A stretch of 64,000 nt of DNA from Herbidospora sakaeratensis. GTDB lineage: Bacteria > Actinomycetota > Actinomycetes > Streptosporangiales > Streptosporangiaceae. Below are positions 42,866 through 50,728 of the stretch, one piece after another. Below the pieces are notes generated by a model. The model searched no databases. It was not told where the DNA came from and saw only the letters and a program-made list of their open reading frames with translations. Position 1 is the stretch's first letter; the number at the start of each line of letters is the position of its first letter. The translations under genes were made by a program, and so were the position numbers. Location: the NCBI RefSeq assembly GCF_001570525.1, contig NZ_BBXC01000024.1:27784-91783 (forward strand). Reading direction: 5' to 3'.

Positions 42866-43324
42866 ATGCGCCGCCGTCTCATCCCGGCCGTGGCCGCGCT
42901 CGTGTTGTGCGCCGCGTGCGGGACCCCGGCCGATTCCGCGGCGGGGGCGGTCACCTGCGAATCAGGCCCCCGTACGTCTCTGGCCACCCCCGGCGACACC
43001 CAGTGGCGCCACCCCGACCAGTCGTTCTACGCCCCGGGCGACCCGAACGTGCCCAGCGGCGGCAGCCTGGAGCACCTGATCGTCGGCGACAACGCCCTGA
43101 TCGTCCAGTACTCCCCGGAGTTGCCCCAGCCGTCCATCGACGCGCTCCGCGAGTGGGCCGCGATGCAGACGGCGACGGTGGCCGTACCGGGAGAGACCGA
43201 CCCGGTCGTCCGCGCCGTCATCGCCTCGACGGAACTCACCTGCGACGGCCTGGACACCGACCAGCTCACGGAACTGGCCCGCTCCCGCGCACCCGGCCAG
43301 GGGACCGAACACGACGCCCAATAG
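42866..43324 (+). CDS. Lipoprotein, DUF3105-like
   Basis: A 152-residue lipoprotein. ATG 42866 has GGAGTGA 5 nt upstream. The signal sequence ends with a lipobox (VLCAAC, Cys20). The mature part has the SLEHLIVGDNALIVQYSPELP segment and LREWA helix found in DUF3105 proteins, although the usual GPHY/TSG loop is not evident. Two further cysteines (TCESGP and TCDGLD) may form a disulphide. The function is unknown. It sits between a terminator and the TPP riboswitch, so it is probably a separate unit. Confidence 0.7.
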   Translation: MRRRLIPAVAALVLCAACGTPADSAAGAVTCESGPRTSLATPGDTQWRHPDQSFYAPGDPNVPSGGSLEHLIVGDNALIVQYSPELPQPSIDALREWAAMQTATVAVPGETDPVVRAVIASTELTCDGLDTDQLTELARSRAPGQGTEHDAQ

Positions 43325-43413
43325 CGAGCACCCCGGGGGTGGTCGAACGGGTGAGCATGATGCATCATGTGGGGGCGAACCGGGCTGGTCCCGGTTCGCG
43401 ACAACCTAAGAAC

Positions 43414-43500
43414 CGCGGGAGCTCGGGCGTAACCGGGCTGAGAGGGCGACCAGCGTCGCCGACCGCATGAACCTGTCCGGGTAATGCCGGCGTAGGGAGC
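43414..43500 (+). ncRNA. TPP (THI-box) riboswitch controlling cytX
   Basis: The thiamine pyrophosphate aptamer is complete: GGGCTGAGA (43435-43443), the variable P3a hairpin GGCGAC/GTCGCC, GACCGC-ATGAACCTG (43461-43475), and CGGGTAATGCCGGCGTAGGGAGC. P1 pairs GCTC (43421-43424) with GAGC (43497-43500). The GAGC strand is part of the AGGGAG ribosome binding site of the next gene, 8 nt before its ATG, so ligand binding should hide the SD directly. Confidence 0.95.
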
Positions 43501-43507
43501 GTGTGTG

Positions 43508-44875
43508 ATGACAGCCGTCGTCGATTCCGAGGCCCCCCTCACCCTGCACGAAGCTCCGCCGAAGACGCTCGGCCTGCTCGACCAGGGTGCCCTTTGGGCC
43601 AACCTCGGAGTGTCACTGCTCGGGTTCTCAGGAGCGATCGCACTCGTCAACCCCCTCGGCGACCGTCCGCTGAGCTTCGTCGCGGCCCTGGCGGCCGCCG
43701 TGGTGGGCAGTCTCATTGGCACGGCCATGGTCGGCCTGGCCGCCATCCCGGGCACCCAGACGGGTGCGCCGGCGATGATGCTGCTCAGAGGGCTTTTCGG
43801 GGCGCGGCTCTCCTATCTCCCGACAGTGCTGAACATCATCCAGATGCTGGGCTGGGGGGCCTTCGAGCTCTGGGTCATCGCCCAGGGTGCGCAGGCCATC
43901 GCGGGGCAGTTCGGCGTCACGGTGCCTTATGCGGTCTGGGTGGTCATCGCGGGGGTGATCACCACGGCGCTCACCATCAAGCCGCTGGGAGCCGTGCGCA
44001 TCCTGCGGCGGTACGTCACCGTCGGCGTCGTCGTCGCGATGCTCTATTTCGCGTACGAGCTGATCTCCCGAGGGCCCTCGCTCGGAGCGGGGTCGTGGGA
44101 GGCGTTCACGCCGGCCGTCGACTACGTCATCGCGTTGAGCGTCTCGTGGGTGCCGCTGGCGGCCGACTTCTCGCGTTTCTCCCGCAGTTCGCGGGCGGCG
44201 TTCGGCGGGGTGGTCGGCGGGTACACGATCGCGCAGGTGGCCTGCCTGGCGCTGGGGATCGCGGCGCTGGCGCTGGTGGGGAACGACACGAACAAGGTGT
44301 GGGACCCGTTCGTCACCGCGTCGCTCGGCGCGGTGTTCTTCGGGATCCTGGTGCTGCGGGAGACCGACCAGTCGTTCGTGAACGTCTACTCGGTGACGAT
44401 GTCGCTGCAGAACCTGATGCCGAGGGTCGACCGGCGCATTCTCTCGGTCGTCATCGGGGTGCTGGTCACGCTGCTGGCGATCTTCGTGAGCGCCGACACC
44501 TACTCGGCTTTCCTGGGCATCATCGGGGCGGTGTTCGTGCCGATGTTCGCCGTGCTGGTGGTCGACTACTTCCTGCTCGGCGGGTCGCGCGGGTGGGACA
44601 CCTCCGACCACGCGCCGTCGCGGTGGCTGATGACCGTGCCGTGGCTGCTCGGGTTCGCCACCTGGTGGATGCTCGGGGCGCTGCCCGACATCGGGTGGTG
44701 GGAGGCCATCTGGACGTCGGCGCGGGAGGCCCTCGGGTTCACCCCCGCGCCCTGGATGAGCGCCGCGCTCGGCTCGTTCCTGGTCGCCGCGCTGGTCACG
44801 CTGGCGATCGGGGCCTCACGCGGCGCTCGGCCGCGACGTCTATCTGATGCGGGTGAACGCCACCGCCGCGGCTGA
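43508..44875 (+). CDS. cytX: NCS1 family permease CytX (hydroxymethylpyrimidine uptake)
   Basis: A 455-residue permease with about twelve helices. The NCS1 pattern is visible: DQGALWANLGVSLLGF in helix 1, IPGTQTGAPAMMLLRGLFG, LGWGAFELWVIAQGA, and SVSWVPLAADFSRFSR. The upstream TPP riboswitch identifies the cargo as a thiamine precursor, most likely HMP. ATG 43508 is chosen over GTG 43505 because of the SD at 8 nt. The end overlaps the convergent proline-rich gene by 36 bp. Confidence 0.92.
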   Translation: MTAVVDSEAPLTLHEAPPKTLGLLDQGALWANLGVSLLGFSGAIALVNPLGDRPLSFVAALAAAVVGSLIGTAMVGLAAIPGTQTGAPAMMLLRGLFGARLSYLPTVLNIIQMLGWGAFELWVIAQGAQAIAGQFGVTVPYAVWVVIAGVITTALTIKPLGAVRILRRYVTVGVVVAMLYFAYELISRGPSLGAGSWEAFTPAVDYVIALSVSWVPLAADFSRFSRSSRAAFGGVVGGYTIAQVACLALGIAALALVGNDTNKVWDPFVTASLGAVFFGILVLRETDQSFVNVYSVTMSLQNLMPRVDRRILSVVIGVLVTLLAIFVSADTYSAFLGIIGAVFVPMFAVLVVDYFLLGGSRGWDTSDHAPSRWLMTVPWLLGFATWWMLGALPDIGWWEAIWTSAREALGFTPAPWMSAALGSFLVAALVTLAIGASRGARPRRLSDAGERHRRG

Positions 44876-45499
44876 CGCGATCACGGTCGACAACACGACC
44901 ATGAACAGCACCGACTTCAGCGGGTTCTCCCGCTTCGGCGGGGTGGCCACGGCCGCGACCCTCGGCTTGCGCGGCTCCGGCGTGGCCGACGGGGTCGGCT
45001 TGGGACGCGGAGACGGCTTCTTCGTGGTCGGGGCCGGTTTCGGGAGACGTACCGGAACGACCCTGGCCGGGCGCTCGGCCCTCGGCGTCGACTCCTTCAC
45101 CGGAGGAGGCGGCGGCGGGGGCGGTGGCGGTGGCGGAGGCGGTGGTGGCTCCTCGGCCGGCGGCGGTGGCGGCGGTTGCTCCACCTCCGGTTCCTCCGGC
45201 AGGGGCGGCGGCGGTTCCTCTTCGGCCGGCGGTGGAGGAGGTGGCTGTTCCTCCTCGGCCGGTGGCGGCGGCGGGGGTGGCGGCGGCGGAGGCGGCTGGT
45301 CGCACGGCGGCTGCTGGCCGACGCCGACCCCCAGCTCCACGTCGAGGACCACCCCGACCTGGACGCACACGCCCACGCCCGGCCCCACGTCGAGGCCCAC
45401 CCCGATGATGTCGTCGGCCGTCGCGGCCGGGGCCGAGGCCACCGACAGGGTCGACAACATCAGGAAGCCCAGCGTGGCGGCGGTGATGCGGCTGTTCAT
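44840..45499 (-). CDS. Proline-rich exported protein with C-terminal membrane helix
   Basis: A 219-residue protein. Signal peptide (1-28, SAPAATA), a Gly/Val-rich segment with alternating LDVGPGVGVCVQVGVVLDVELGVGVG-like units (about 32-60, two cysteines), a long proline-rich region (about 64-135) with runs of up to sixteen prolines broken by EEE, a Lys/Arg/Pro region, and a C-terminal membrane helix (about 195-215). The N terminus is out, the C-terminus is tethered. The design resembles wall-spanning stalks such as TonB-like or cell-wall-anchored spacers. No family is recognised. It overlaps the DUF4239 gene by one base (TGATG), so the two are co-translated. Confidence 0.75.
   Translation of the reverse strand: MNSRITAATLGFLMLSTLSVASAPAATADDIIGVGLDVGPGVGVCVQVGVVLDVELGVGVGQQPPCDQPPPPPPPPPPPPAEEEQPPPPPPAEEEPPPPLPEEPEVEQPPPPPPAEEPPPPPPPPPPPPPPPPVKESTPRAERPARVVPVRLPKPAPTTKKPSPRPKPTPSATPEPRKPRVAAVATPPKRENPLKSVLFMVVLSTVIASAAAVAFTRIR
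45099..45300 (-). repeat. Low-complexity proline-codon repeat
   Basis: The minus strand carries tracts of CCG/CCT/CCC codons interrupted by GAG/GAA. It reads as GGCGGTGGCGG-type simple sequence on the plus strand and encodes the polyproline region of the gene at 44840. Length variation between strains is likely. Confidence 0.85.
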
Positions 45500-46266
45500 C
45501 AGCTCAACCCCGATATGCGGCCGAACTCGGCCAGCGCGCTGGTGAACGCGTCGGGCTTCACGGCCAGCCCGCCGTCGAACACGTGGACGATGTCGAACGC
45601 CATGTAGATGCCGACCCCCAGCAGCGCCGCCATGGCCAGCATCGGCAGCAGCGCCATCCCCTTCGGCCGGGCCCCGGCCAGGAACGGGAAGACCAGCACG
45701 ATCAGGCCGGTCACCACGGTCAGCACCAGCAGGATCGTCGGCGGCGTCGCCCCGGCGTCGGCGGCGCGCTGCCGCCGCGACGAGCTCAGCTGGGAGATCT
45801 GGTCCATGACGGCCGCCTTGGCGTCTTCCTGGTCTTCGCCGTCGACGATCAGACCGGACACCTGGGCGCGCAGCGTGTTGAGCCGGGTGGTGCCCTCGGC
45901 GCTGAGCTGGCCGTCGGCCATCAGCGGCCACTCCTGGTCGACCACGAAGCCGACGTAGTCGCGCAGCCCGGCCTGGATCTGCGTGGCGGCCGGCCCGGGC
46001 AGTTCGTTTGCGGCCCAGTAGGCCTCGACGGCCGACTGGCTCTCGGTGTAGGTGTTCTGGCGGGCCGAGTCGGCGGTCGTCCACGGCACGACGATCGCGA
46101 TGGCGAAGACCAGCAGGAACAGCGCCGACAACATCGACCCGGCGTGACCGACCGACGGGCCGCCCGGGTCGGAGTCTTCACTTCCGGCGCCGAACCTGCG
46201 GAACAGGAACGCCGACAGTGCCACCACGGCGATCGCCGACCCCACGGCGACGATGAACCCCAGCAT
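45499..46266 (-). CDS. DUF4239 (bestrophin-like) membrane protein
   Basis: A 255-residue protein with four membrane helices: two near the N terminus (about 3-22 and 43-63), two near the C terminus (about 175-195 and 203-225). The central soluble part contains DSARQNTYTESQSAVEAYWAANELPG and VVDQEWPLMADGQLS, matching DUF4239. These proteins are called bestrophin-like but channel activity has not been shown. ATG 46266 is chosen because GGGGAG lies 6 nt upstream. The coupled downstream gene encodes a proline-rich stalk, which suggests a two-part envelope complex. Confidence 0.82.
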   Translation of the reverse strand: MLGFIVAVGSAIAVVALSAFLFRRFGAGSEDSDPGGPSVGHAGSMLSALFLLVFAIAIVVPWTTADSARQNTYTESQSAVEAYWAANELPGPAATQIQAGLRDYVGFVVDQEWPLMADGQLSAEGTTRLNTLRAQVSGLIVDGEDQEDAKAAVMDQISQLSSSRRQRAADAGATPPTILLVLTVVTGLIVLVFPFLAGARPKGMALLPMLAMAALLGVGIYMAFDIVHVFDGGLAVKPDAFTSALAEFGRISGLS

Positions 46267-46362
46267 GACCACTCCCCACTAGTGACCTGGTGATTGCTCG
46301 GCGTGAGATTACTATCACATTGAGTGATCACAGGTTTACCGTGTGGGGACAGACCCGTTGCG

Positions 46363-46932
46363 CTAAGCGATTTCCATGTTCAGCAGCAGTTCTTTGGCGG
46401 CTTTTCCACCGGCGTACGCCCCCGGCGAGCCCGGCCCCTCGACCACCCGGTGACACGGAACCAGGAGACAGACGGGGTTCTCGGTGACCGCGTTGGCGAC
46501 CGCGCGCAGCGCCTGCGGCCGGCCGATGCGGGCGGCGACCTCGCCGTAGGTGGTGGTCGTGCCGTAGGGGACCGAGGTGATCATCTGGAGCACGCTGCGG
46601 GCGAAGGCGGTCGCCAGGCGGAGGTCGAACGGCAGGGTGAAGGTCCGCAGCCGGCCGTCGAAGTAGGCGTCGATCTCCCGCTTCAGCGGGTCGAGGCGCT
46701 TGGGGTCGTGGCCGATGAACGACCCGACCTCACGGTAGACGCGTTCATAAACGGCGTGTTCGTCGTCGAATGTGGTGGCAATCACACCCTTCGCCGTGAC
46801 GGCCAGCACGAGGCGCCCGGCGGGGGTCTCGTGGGTGCCGAAGGCGATGTCGGGTGCCGATTCCCCTACGTACGTGGGCGAGGTGACCCGGAGCAGTGCC
46901 TCCAGGTCGCCCGATGCGGCCGACGCGTCCAT
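46363..46932 (-). CDS. ogt: Methylated-DNA-protein-cysteine methyltransferase
   Basis: A 189-residue DNA repair protein that removes the methyl group from O6-methylguanine. The acceptor Cys is in LVPCHRVV, preceded by GRPQALRAVANAVTENP (recognition helix), and TSVPYGTTTTYGEVA marks the DNA-binding domain start. ATG 46932 follows GGGAAGGGAAG. The N-terminal ribonuclease-like domain is short, as in Ogt proteins. It is divergent from the soluble sensor kinase gene. Confidence 0.94.
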   Translation of the reverse strand: MDASAASGDLEALLRVTSPTYVGESAPDIAFGTHETPAGRLVLAVTAKGVIATTFDDEHAVYERVYREVGSFIGHDPKRLDPLKREIDAYFDGRLRTFTLPFDLRLATAFARSVLQMITSVPYGTTTTYGEVAARIGRPQALRAVANAVTENPVCLLVPCHRVVEGPGSPGAYAGGKAAKELLLNMEIA

Positions 46933-47020
46933 GGCACTTCCCTTCCCCGGGTTCGAGGGCAGCGTAGCGGAGCATTGGAAAAGGTCATGATCACGATCGG
47001 AAAAGCGGCACGATGGACCC

Positions 47021-48913
47021 GTGGAATGTGACCACTGGGACAAACGTGATGACGAGGACGAAGGGATCGCGCGGGCGGTAGTCGCCAGCGCGGCCGATGC
47101 CATCGTCGCCCTCGACCGCGATCTGTCGGTGGTCACGTGGAACCCGGCCGCGGAGCGGCTGTTCGGCTGGCCCGCCGACGAGATCCTCGGCCGCCGGCCC
47201 CCCTTCGTGCCCGAGGAGCTGATGGCCGAGCACAACGCGGTGCTCGAACGGGTGCGCACGGGTGGCACCGTACAGCTGAGGACCCGCAGGTTCCGGCGCG
47301 ACGGCACGCTCATCGAGGTGCAGGCCGACATCAGCGGGCTGCGCACGCCCTCGGGCGCGTTGCTCGGCTACGTCGGCGTCTACCACCAGCGCGAAGACAA
47401 CGAGGCCGCGCGGGCCCGGTCGGTCCGCCGCGCCCAGCTGGTCCGCCGCCTCACCGACGTCGTCGGCGACATCAACGCCGAGCTCGACCAGAACGTGGTG
47501 CTCGACCGGATCGCGGGCTCGCTGACCGAGCTGACCGGGGCCGACGCGGGCGGGTTCGTGCTGATCGACGGCGAGAAGCTCCGGCTGGTCAGCTCCCACC
47601 GGCTGCCCGAGGGCATGAAGGGCGCCACCGCCGACCTGGGCAGCAGCCTGGTGGGCAAGCTGCTGCGCACCGGCAAGCCGGTGATCCTGGAAACCGGGCC
47701 CGAGGGCCTGCAGGACCTGATCTGGGCCCAGCTCGACGGGCTGCACACCATCGCGGTCGGCATCGCGGCCGTCGGCGGGCGGCCCTACGGCGCCCTCTAC
47801 GCCCTGTTCGCCCGGCGCAAGCCCGGCCACGTCGAACTCGAGCTGCTCGAACTGCTCGCCGGGCACGCCGGCATCGCGGTCGGCAACGCGGTGGCCTACC
47901 AGGACGCGGTCAGGCAGCGGGCGCACGAACGCGCGGTCTTCGACGCCAGCGCCGACGGCATCGCCGTGCTGAGCGAGAGCGGCACGGTCATGCGCTGGAA
48001 CCCCAAGGCGGCCGAGCTGACCGGCTACGCCTATGACGACGTGATCGGCAAGCCGCCGCCCTTCGACCTGCCGGCCCCCGGCGAGAAGCTGACCTTCCAG
48101 CTCGAATCGGGCCGCTGGCTCGACGTGCTGTGCGCGACCATCCCCGAGACCGGTGAGATCGTCGCCGACTTCCGCGACATCACCAGCGCCAAGGAGCTGG
48201 AGGAGGCCAAGGACCTGTTCCTGGCCACCACCAGCCACGAGCTGCGCACCCCGATCACCGTCGTGACCGGCTTCGCCAGCACTCTGGCCGACCGGTGGGA
48301 CAAGCTCTCCGACGGCGACCGGCGGGCCCACGTCCACACGATCGCCGAACGCGCCAAGTCGCTCGGGCGGCTGATCGACCACCTCCTGCTCGGCGCCCGC
48401 GCCGGCGCCGCCGAGCCGTCGGTCCGCGACGAGGCCTTCGACCTGGCCGAACGCGTGCGGGCCGCGACTCTGGGCCTGCCGGTGCTCTCCGACCGCCACC
48501 GCGTCGAGGTGCGGGTGCCCGACGATCTTCCGCTCGTACGCGGCGACGCGCTCGCCACCGACATACTGCTCGACCAGCTGCTGGAGAACGCCTTCAAGTA
48601 CTCCCCCGACGGCGGCCTCATCCAGGTCTCGGCCTGGTCGGAGGAGTCCCGGGTGGTCCTCACGGTCGACGACGAGGGCATCGGCATCGCCCCGTCCGAC
48701 CGCGAGCGCGTCTTCGAGCGGTTCGTCCAGGGCGAGAGCGGCGACCGCCGCCGGTTCGGCGGGGTGGGGCTGGGTCTCTACATCGTCCGGAGCCTCGCGC
48801 GGGCCCAAGGAGGGGAGGTGGCCGCACTGCCTCGACCCGAGGGTGGTACACGTATGCAGTTCGTGCTGCGCAGAGAGGGGTTTGTCACCGCACCCGACAC
48901 ACCGGGGCGGTAA
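47021..48913 (+). CDS. Soluble PAS-GAF-PAS sensor histidine kinase
   Basis: A 630-residue kinase without membrane segments. Domains in order: PAS (about 20-125, DRDLSVVTWNPAAERLFGWPADE), GAF (about 150-295), PAS (about 305-385, MRWNPKAAELTGY), HisKA with the phospho-His in ATTSHELRTPITVV (about 408), and HATPase (about 500-615) with the N box ENAFKYSP, DDEGIGI and FGGVGLGLYIV. It should sense an internal signal, possibly redox or energy state. No response regulator is directly adjacent; the nearest is the atypical one at 50729. The GTG start has no obvious SD. Confidence 0.92.
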   Translation: MECDHWDKRDDEDEGIARAVVASAADAIVALDRDLSVVTWNPAAERLFGWPADEILGRRPPFVPEELMAEHNAVLERVRTGGTVQLRTRRFRRDGTLIEVQADISGLRTPSGALLGYVGVYHQREDNEAARARSVRRAQLVRRLTDVVGDINAELDQNVVLDRIAGSLTELTGADAGGFVLIDGEKLRLVSSHRLPEGMKGATADLGSSLVGKLLRTGKPVILETGPEGLQDLIWAQLDGLHTIAVGIAAVGGRPYGALYALFARRKPGHVELELLELLAGHAGIAVGNAVAYQDAVRQRAHERAVFDASADGIAVLSESGTVMRWNPKAAELTGYAYDDVIGKPPPFDLPAPGEKLTFQLESGRWLDVLCATIPETGEIVADFRDITSAKELEEAKDLFLATTSHELRTPITVVTGFASTLADRWDKLSDGDRRAHVHTIAERAKSLGRLIDHLLLGARAGAAEPSVRDEAFDLAERVRAATLGLPVLSDRHRVEVRVPDDLPLVRGDALATDILLDQLLENAFKYSPDGGLIQVSAWSEESRVVLTVDDEGIGIAPSDRERVFERFVQGESGDRRRFGGVGLGLYIVRSLARAQGGEVAALPRPEGGTRMQFVLRREGFVTAPDTPGR

Positions 48914-49050
48914 GGCCGGGGTAACACCGAAGCTGACCTATTGTCCAATGTGCACAAGCTGTAATCAGTGCTCGGTTTCCACGGTCAGCGAACGGGGCAT
49001 TTCGGTCTTACTGGGGTGACCATCTTCAGGGGGTTCGGGAGAACGGGGAG

Positions 49051-49503
49051 GTGAGTGCGTCGAGCGTCGTCATGCTGCCGTACGCTCTGTCGAGCGTGGC
49101 TGTGGCGCGTCAACGCCTCAGCGCCGACCTGCTCGCTTCCGGGGTTTTCGAAGCGGCGGTCGACGACACGGTCCTGGTGATGAGCGAACTGTTGAGCAAT
49201 GCCCTGCGCCACGCACACCCCCTCGCGTCTGGGCAGCTCAGAGTCACATGGGCCTGTGGTGACGGACATGTGGAAGTGGCCGTGAGCGACGGTGGGGCGA
49301 CCACCGAGCCGCGTGCCGGAAGGCCTACCCTCTCGTCTCTGGGGGGCCGGGGGCTCGGCATCGTCGAGTTCCTGGCAGAGCGCTGGGGAGTACGCCACGA
49401 GGGCGAGACGACGACTGTTTGGGCCATCGTCCACGCCCCGCAGCCTGCCCGAAACGGGCAGTCAGGTGAGTCCGAAATAAGCGCACTGCGCGAAGTCGTC
49501 TAA
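49051..49503 (+). CDS. RsbW-type ATP-binding protein (HATPase_c_2, anti-sigma-factor-like)
   Basis: A 150-residue protein of the serine/threonine kinase-like ATPase family that includes anti-sigma factors RsbW and SpoIIAB. The N box is DTVLVMSELLSNALRHAHP and the G boxes are VAVSDGGATTEP and GGRGLGIVEFLAERWG. Actinomycetes encode dozens of such proteins, which bind sigma factors or STAS antagonists. A STAS protein lies 2.4 kb downstream (51906). The GTG at 49051 is preceded by GGGAGA at about 8 nt. It overlaps the convergent yidC-like gene by 4 bp. Confidence 0.88.
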   Translation: MSASSVVMLPYALSSVAVARQRLSADLLASGVFEAAVDDTVLVMSELLSNALRHAHPLASGQLRVTWACGDGHVEVAVSDGGATTEPRAGRPTLSSLGGRGLGIVEFLAERWGVRHEGETTTVWAIVHAPQPARNGQSGESEISALREVV

Positions 49504-50159
49504 GCGGTGAGTAGTCGCCGTTCGGTCGTCGTCCATGCGGTGCTGATCAGCAGGTAGACGCCCGTCGCGAACGGCAGGAACGCGGCGGCGAGCACGGTCC
49601 CGTAGGGAAGTAGTTTCAACAGCCCGCTTCCGGGCATTTCAGGCGTCCCGATCACGAGTCGGGACGACTGCCAGGCCACCAGTGCGATGAGCACGAGGAG
49701 GCCGACGAACACCAGGGTGGGCCCGCCGAACAAACCGGAATGGGCGATCACCGCCCCCAGGTGCTCACTCAGGGGCACCGACAGTGCGCTGTGGGTCATC
49801 AGGACGTTCTGCTGCCCGGCGATCACCGGGTGGGTGAACAGGTTGTACAACACGAACACGAACGGGATCTGGGCCAGGCCCGTCCCGACGCCGGCGAATA
49901 TCGAGGTCCCGGCGCCGGCATAGAGGGCCTGGACCTCCCTTGCCATACGCTCCGGGTCGTCGGCGTGGCGCTTGCGGAGTTTCGCCAGGTCGGGGGCGAG
50001 CTTCTGGCGGATGCGCTGGAGCTTCGCCTGACGGATCCCCAGGGGGAGCAGGGCGAGCCTGACCAGCAGGGTCAGCAGCACGATCGCCGGGGCGGCGCCG
50101 ACGAGGCCGGCCAGCGCCGCCGTGGCGTCATAGGCCGGGCCGAGGATGAAGTCGAACAC
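49500..50159 (-). CDS. YidC/Oxa1-family membrane insertase, short paralogue
   Basis: A 219-residue protein of the YidC/Oxa1/Alb3 fold: five hydrophobic segments, the conserved positively charged groove residue region in LLVRLALLPLGIRQAKLQRIRQKLAP, the coiled-coil charged loop LAKLRKRHADDPERMAREVQALY, and the following AQIPFVFVLYNLFTHP segment. It is shorter than the essential YidC near rnpA and dnaA and has no long periplasmic domain. It is probably a specialised second insertase. The GTG start is preceded by AAAGG. It is followed upstream by a DUF6412 gene. Confidence 0.88.
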   Translation of the reverse strand: MFDFILGPAYDATAALAGLVGAAPAIVLLTLLVRLALLPLGIRQAKLQRIRQKLAPDLAKLRKRHADDPERMAREVQALYAGAGTSIFAGVGTGLAQIPFVFVLYNLFTHPVIAGQQNVLMTHSALSVPLSEHLGAVIAHSGLFGGPTLVFVGLLVLIALVAWQSSRLVIGTPEMPGSGLLKLLPYGTVLAAAFLPFATGVYLLISTAWTTTERRLLTA

Positions 50160-50278
50160 GATGCGGGAACCTTTCGTCGTGCCTTCGAGGCAGATTCAAA
50201 GCGCGAGCCACAGCCGGCCTTCGGCCGTCTGCATCTCGCTTTGGGCATGACGAAGGCACCCCTGCCGATCAATGGCGA

Positions 50279-50512
50279 TCAGCGGGGCGCCGGGGTTCCT
50301 GTCGGAGCTCTCGACCTTGTGCGGCCCGGTGAATTGGGGCGGCGGAGCCGTACAAGCACGGCTTCGACGCCCGCGCCGAGCGGCGCGTGCGCGACGTGCG
50401 GCGCCGCGGCCAGCAGCCGCAGCGCCCACGCGACGAGCAGCAGGCCCAGCACGGCGAGAAACGCGATGCCACCGGGCATCGCGAGCGCGCCGAGCAGGGC
50501 CTGGACGAACAT
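50279..50512 (-). CDS. DUF6412-like small membrane protein next to the YidC paralogue
   Basis: A 77-residue protein with one or two hydrophobic segments (about 3-37), followed by a basic Arg/Pro tail (LRRPNSPGRTRSRAP) that matches the RxRxPxAxGRxRPRAP pattern of DUF6412. These proteins are encoded next to short YidC paralogues in actinomycetes, so they may be insertase partners or substrates. It begins 3 bp after the stop of the 53-residue protein. Confidence 0.68.
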   Translation of the reverse strand: MFVQALLGALAMPGGIAFLAVLGLLLVAWALRLLAAAPHVAHAPLGAGVEAVLVRLRRPNSPGRTRSRAPTGTPAPR

Positions 50513-50515
50513 GCG

Positions 50516-50677
50516 TTACTTCTTGCCCACCAGCGTGATCACACCGACCACGACCGCCGCGATCAGCGCGACGACAAGGAGGAACTTCAGCGTCGCGAAG
50601 AGCGCGGGGATGATGAATCCGGTCACCAGCCAGATGGCGATGATGATCCCCACGACCGCAAGAACAGTACGGGTCAT
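50516..50677 (-). CDS. 53-residue two-helix membrane protein
   Basis: A 53-codon frame from ATG 50677 to TAA at 50516. The product has two hydrophobic helices (about 4-25 and 31-48, joined by FATLKF) and ends in GKK. It lies 3 bp upstream of the DUF6412 gene and is divergent from the response regulator at 50729. The tight spacing and clean topology argue for a real gene. The function is unknown; with DUF6412 and the YidC paralogue it forms a three-gene membrane cluster. Confidence 0.65.
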   Translation of the reverse strand: MTRTVLAVVGIIIAIWLVTGFIIPALFATLKFLLVVALIAAVVVGVITLVGKK

Positions 50678-50728
50678 GGCCAACAAACTACGCGTTCGGC
50701 GATCGCCGTGCGACCTAGTCTTTGGGTC

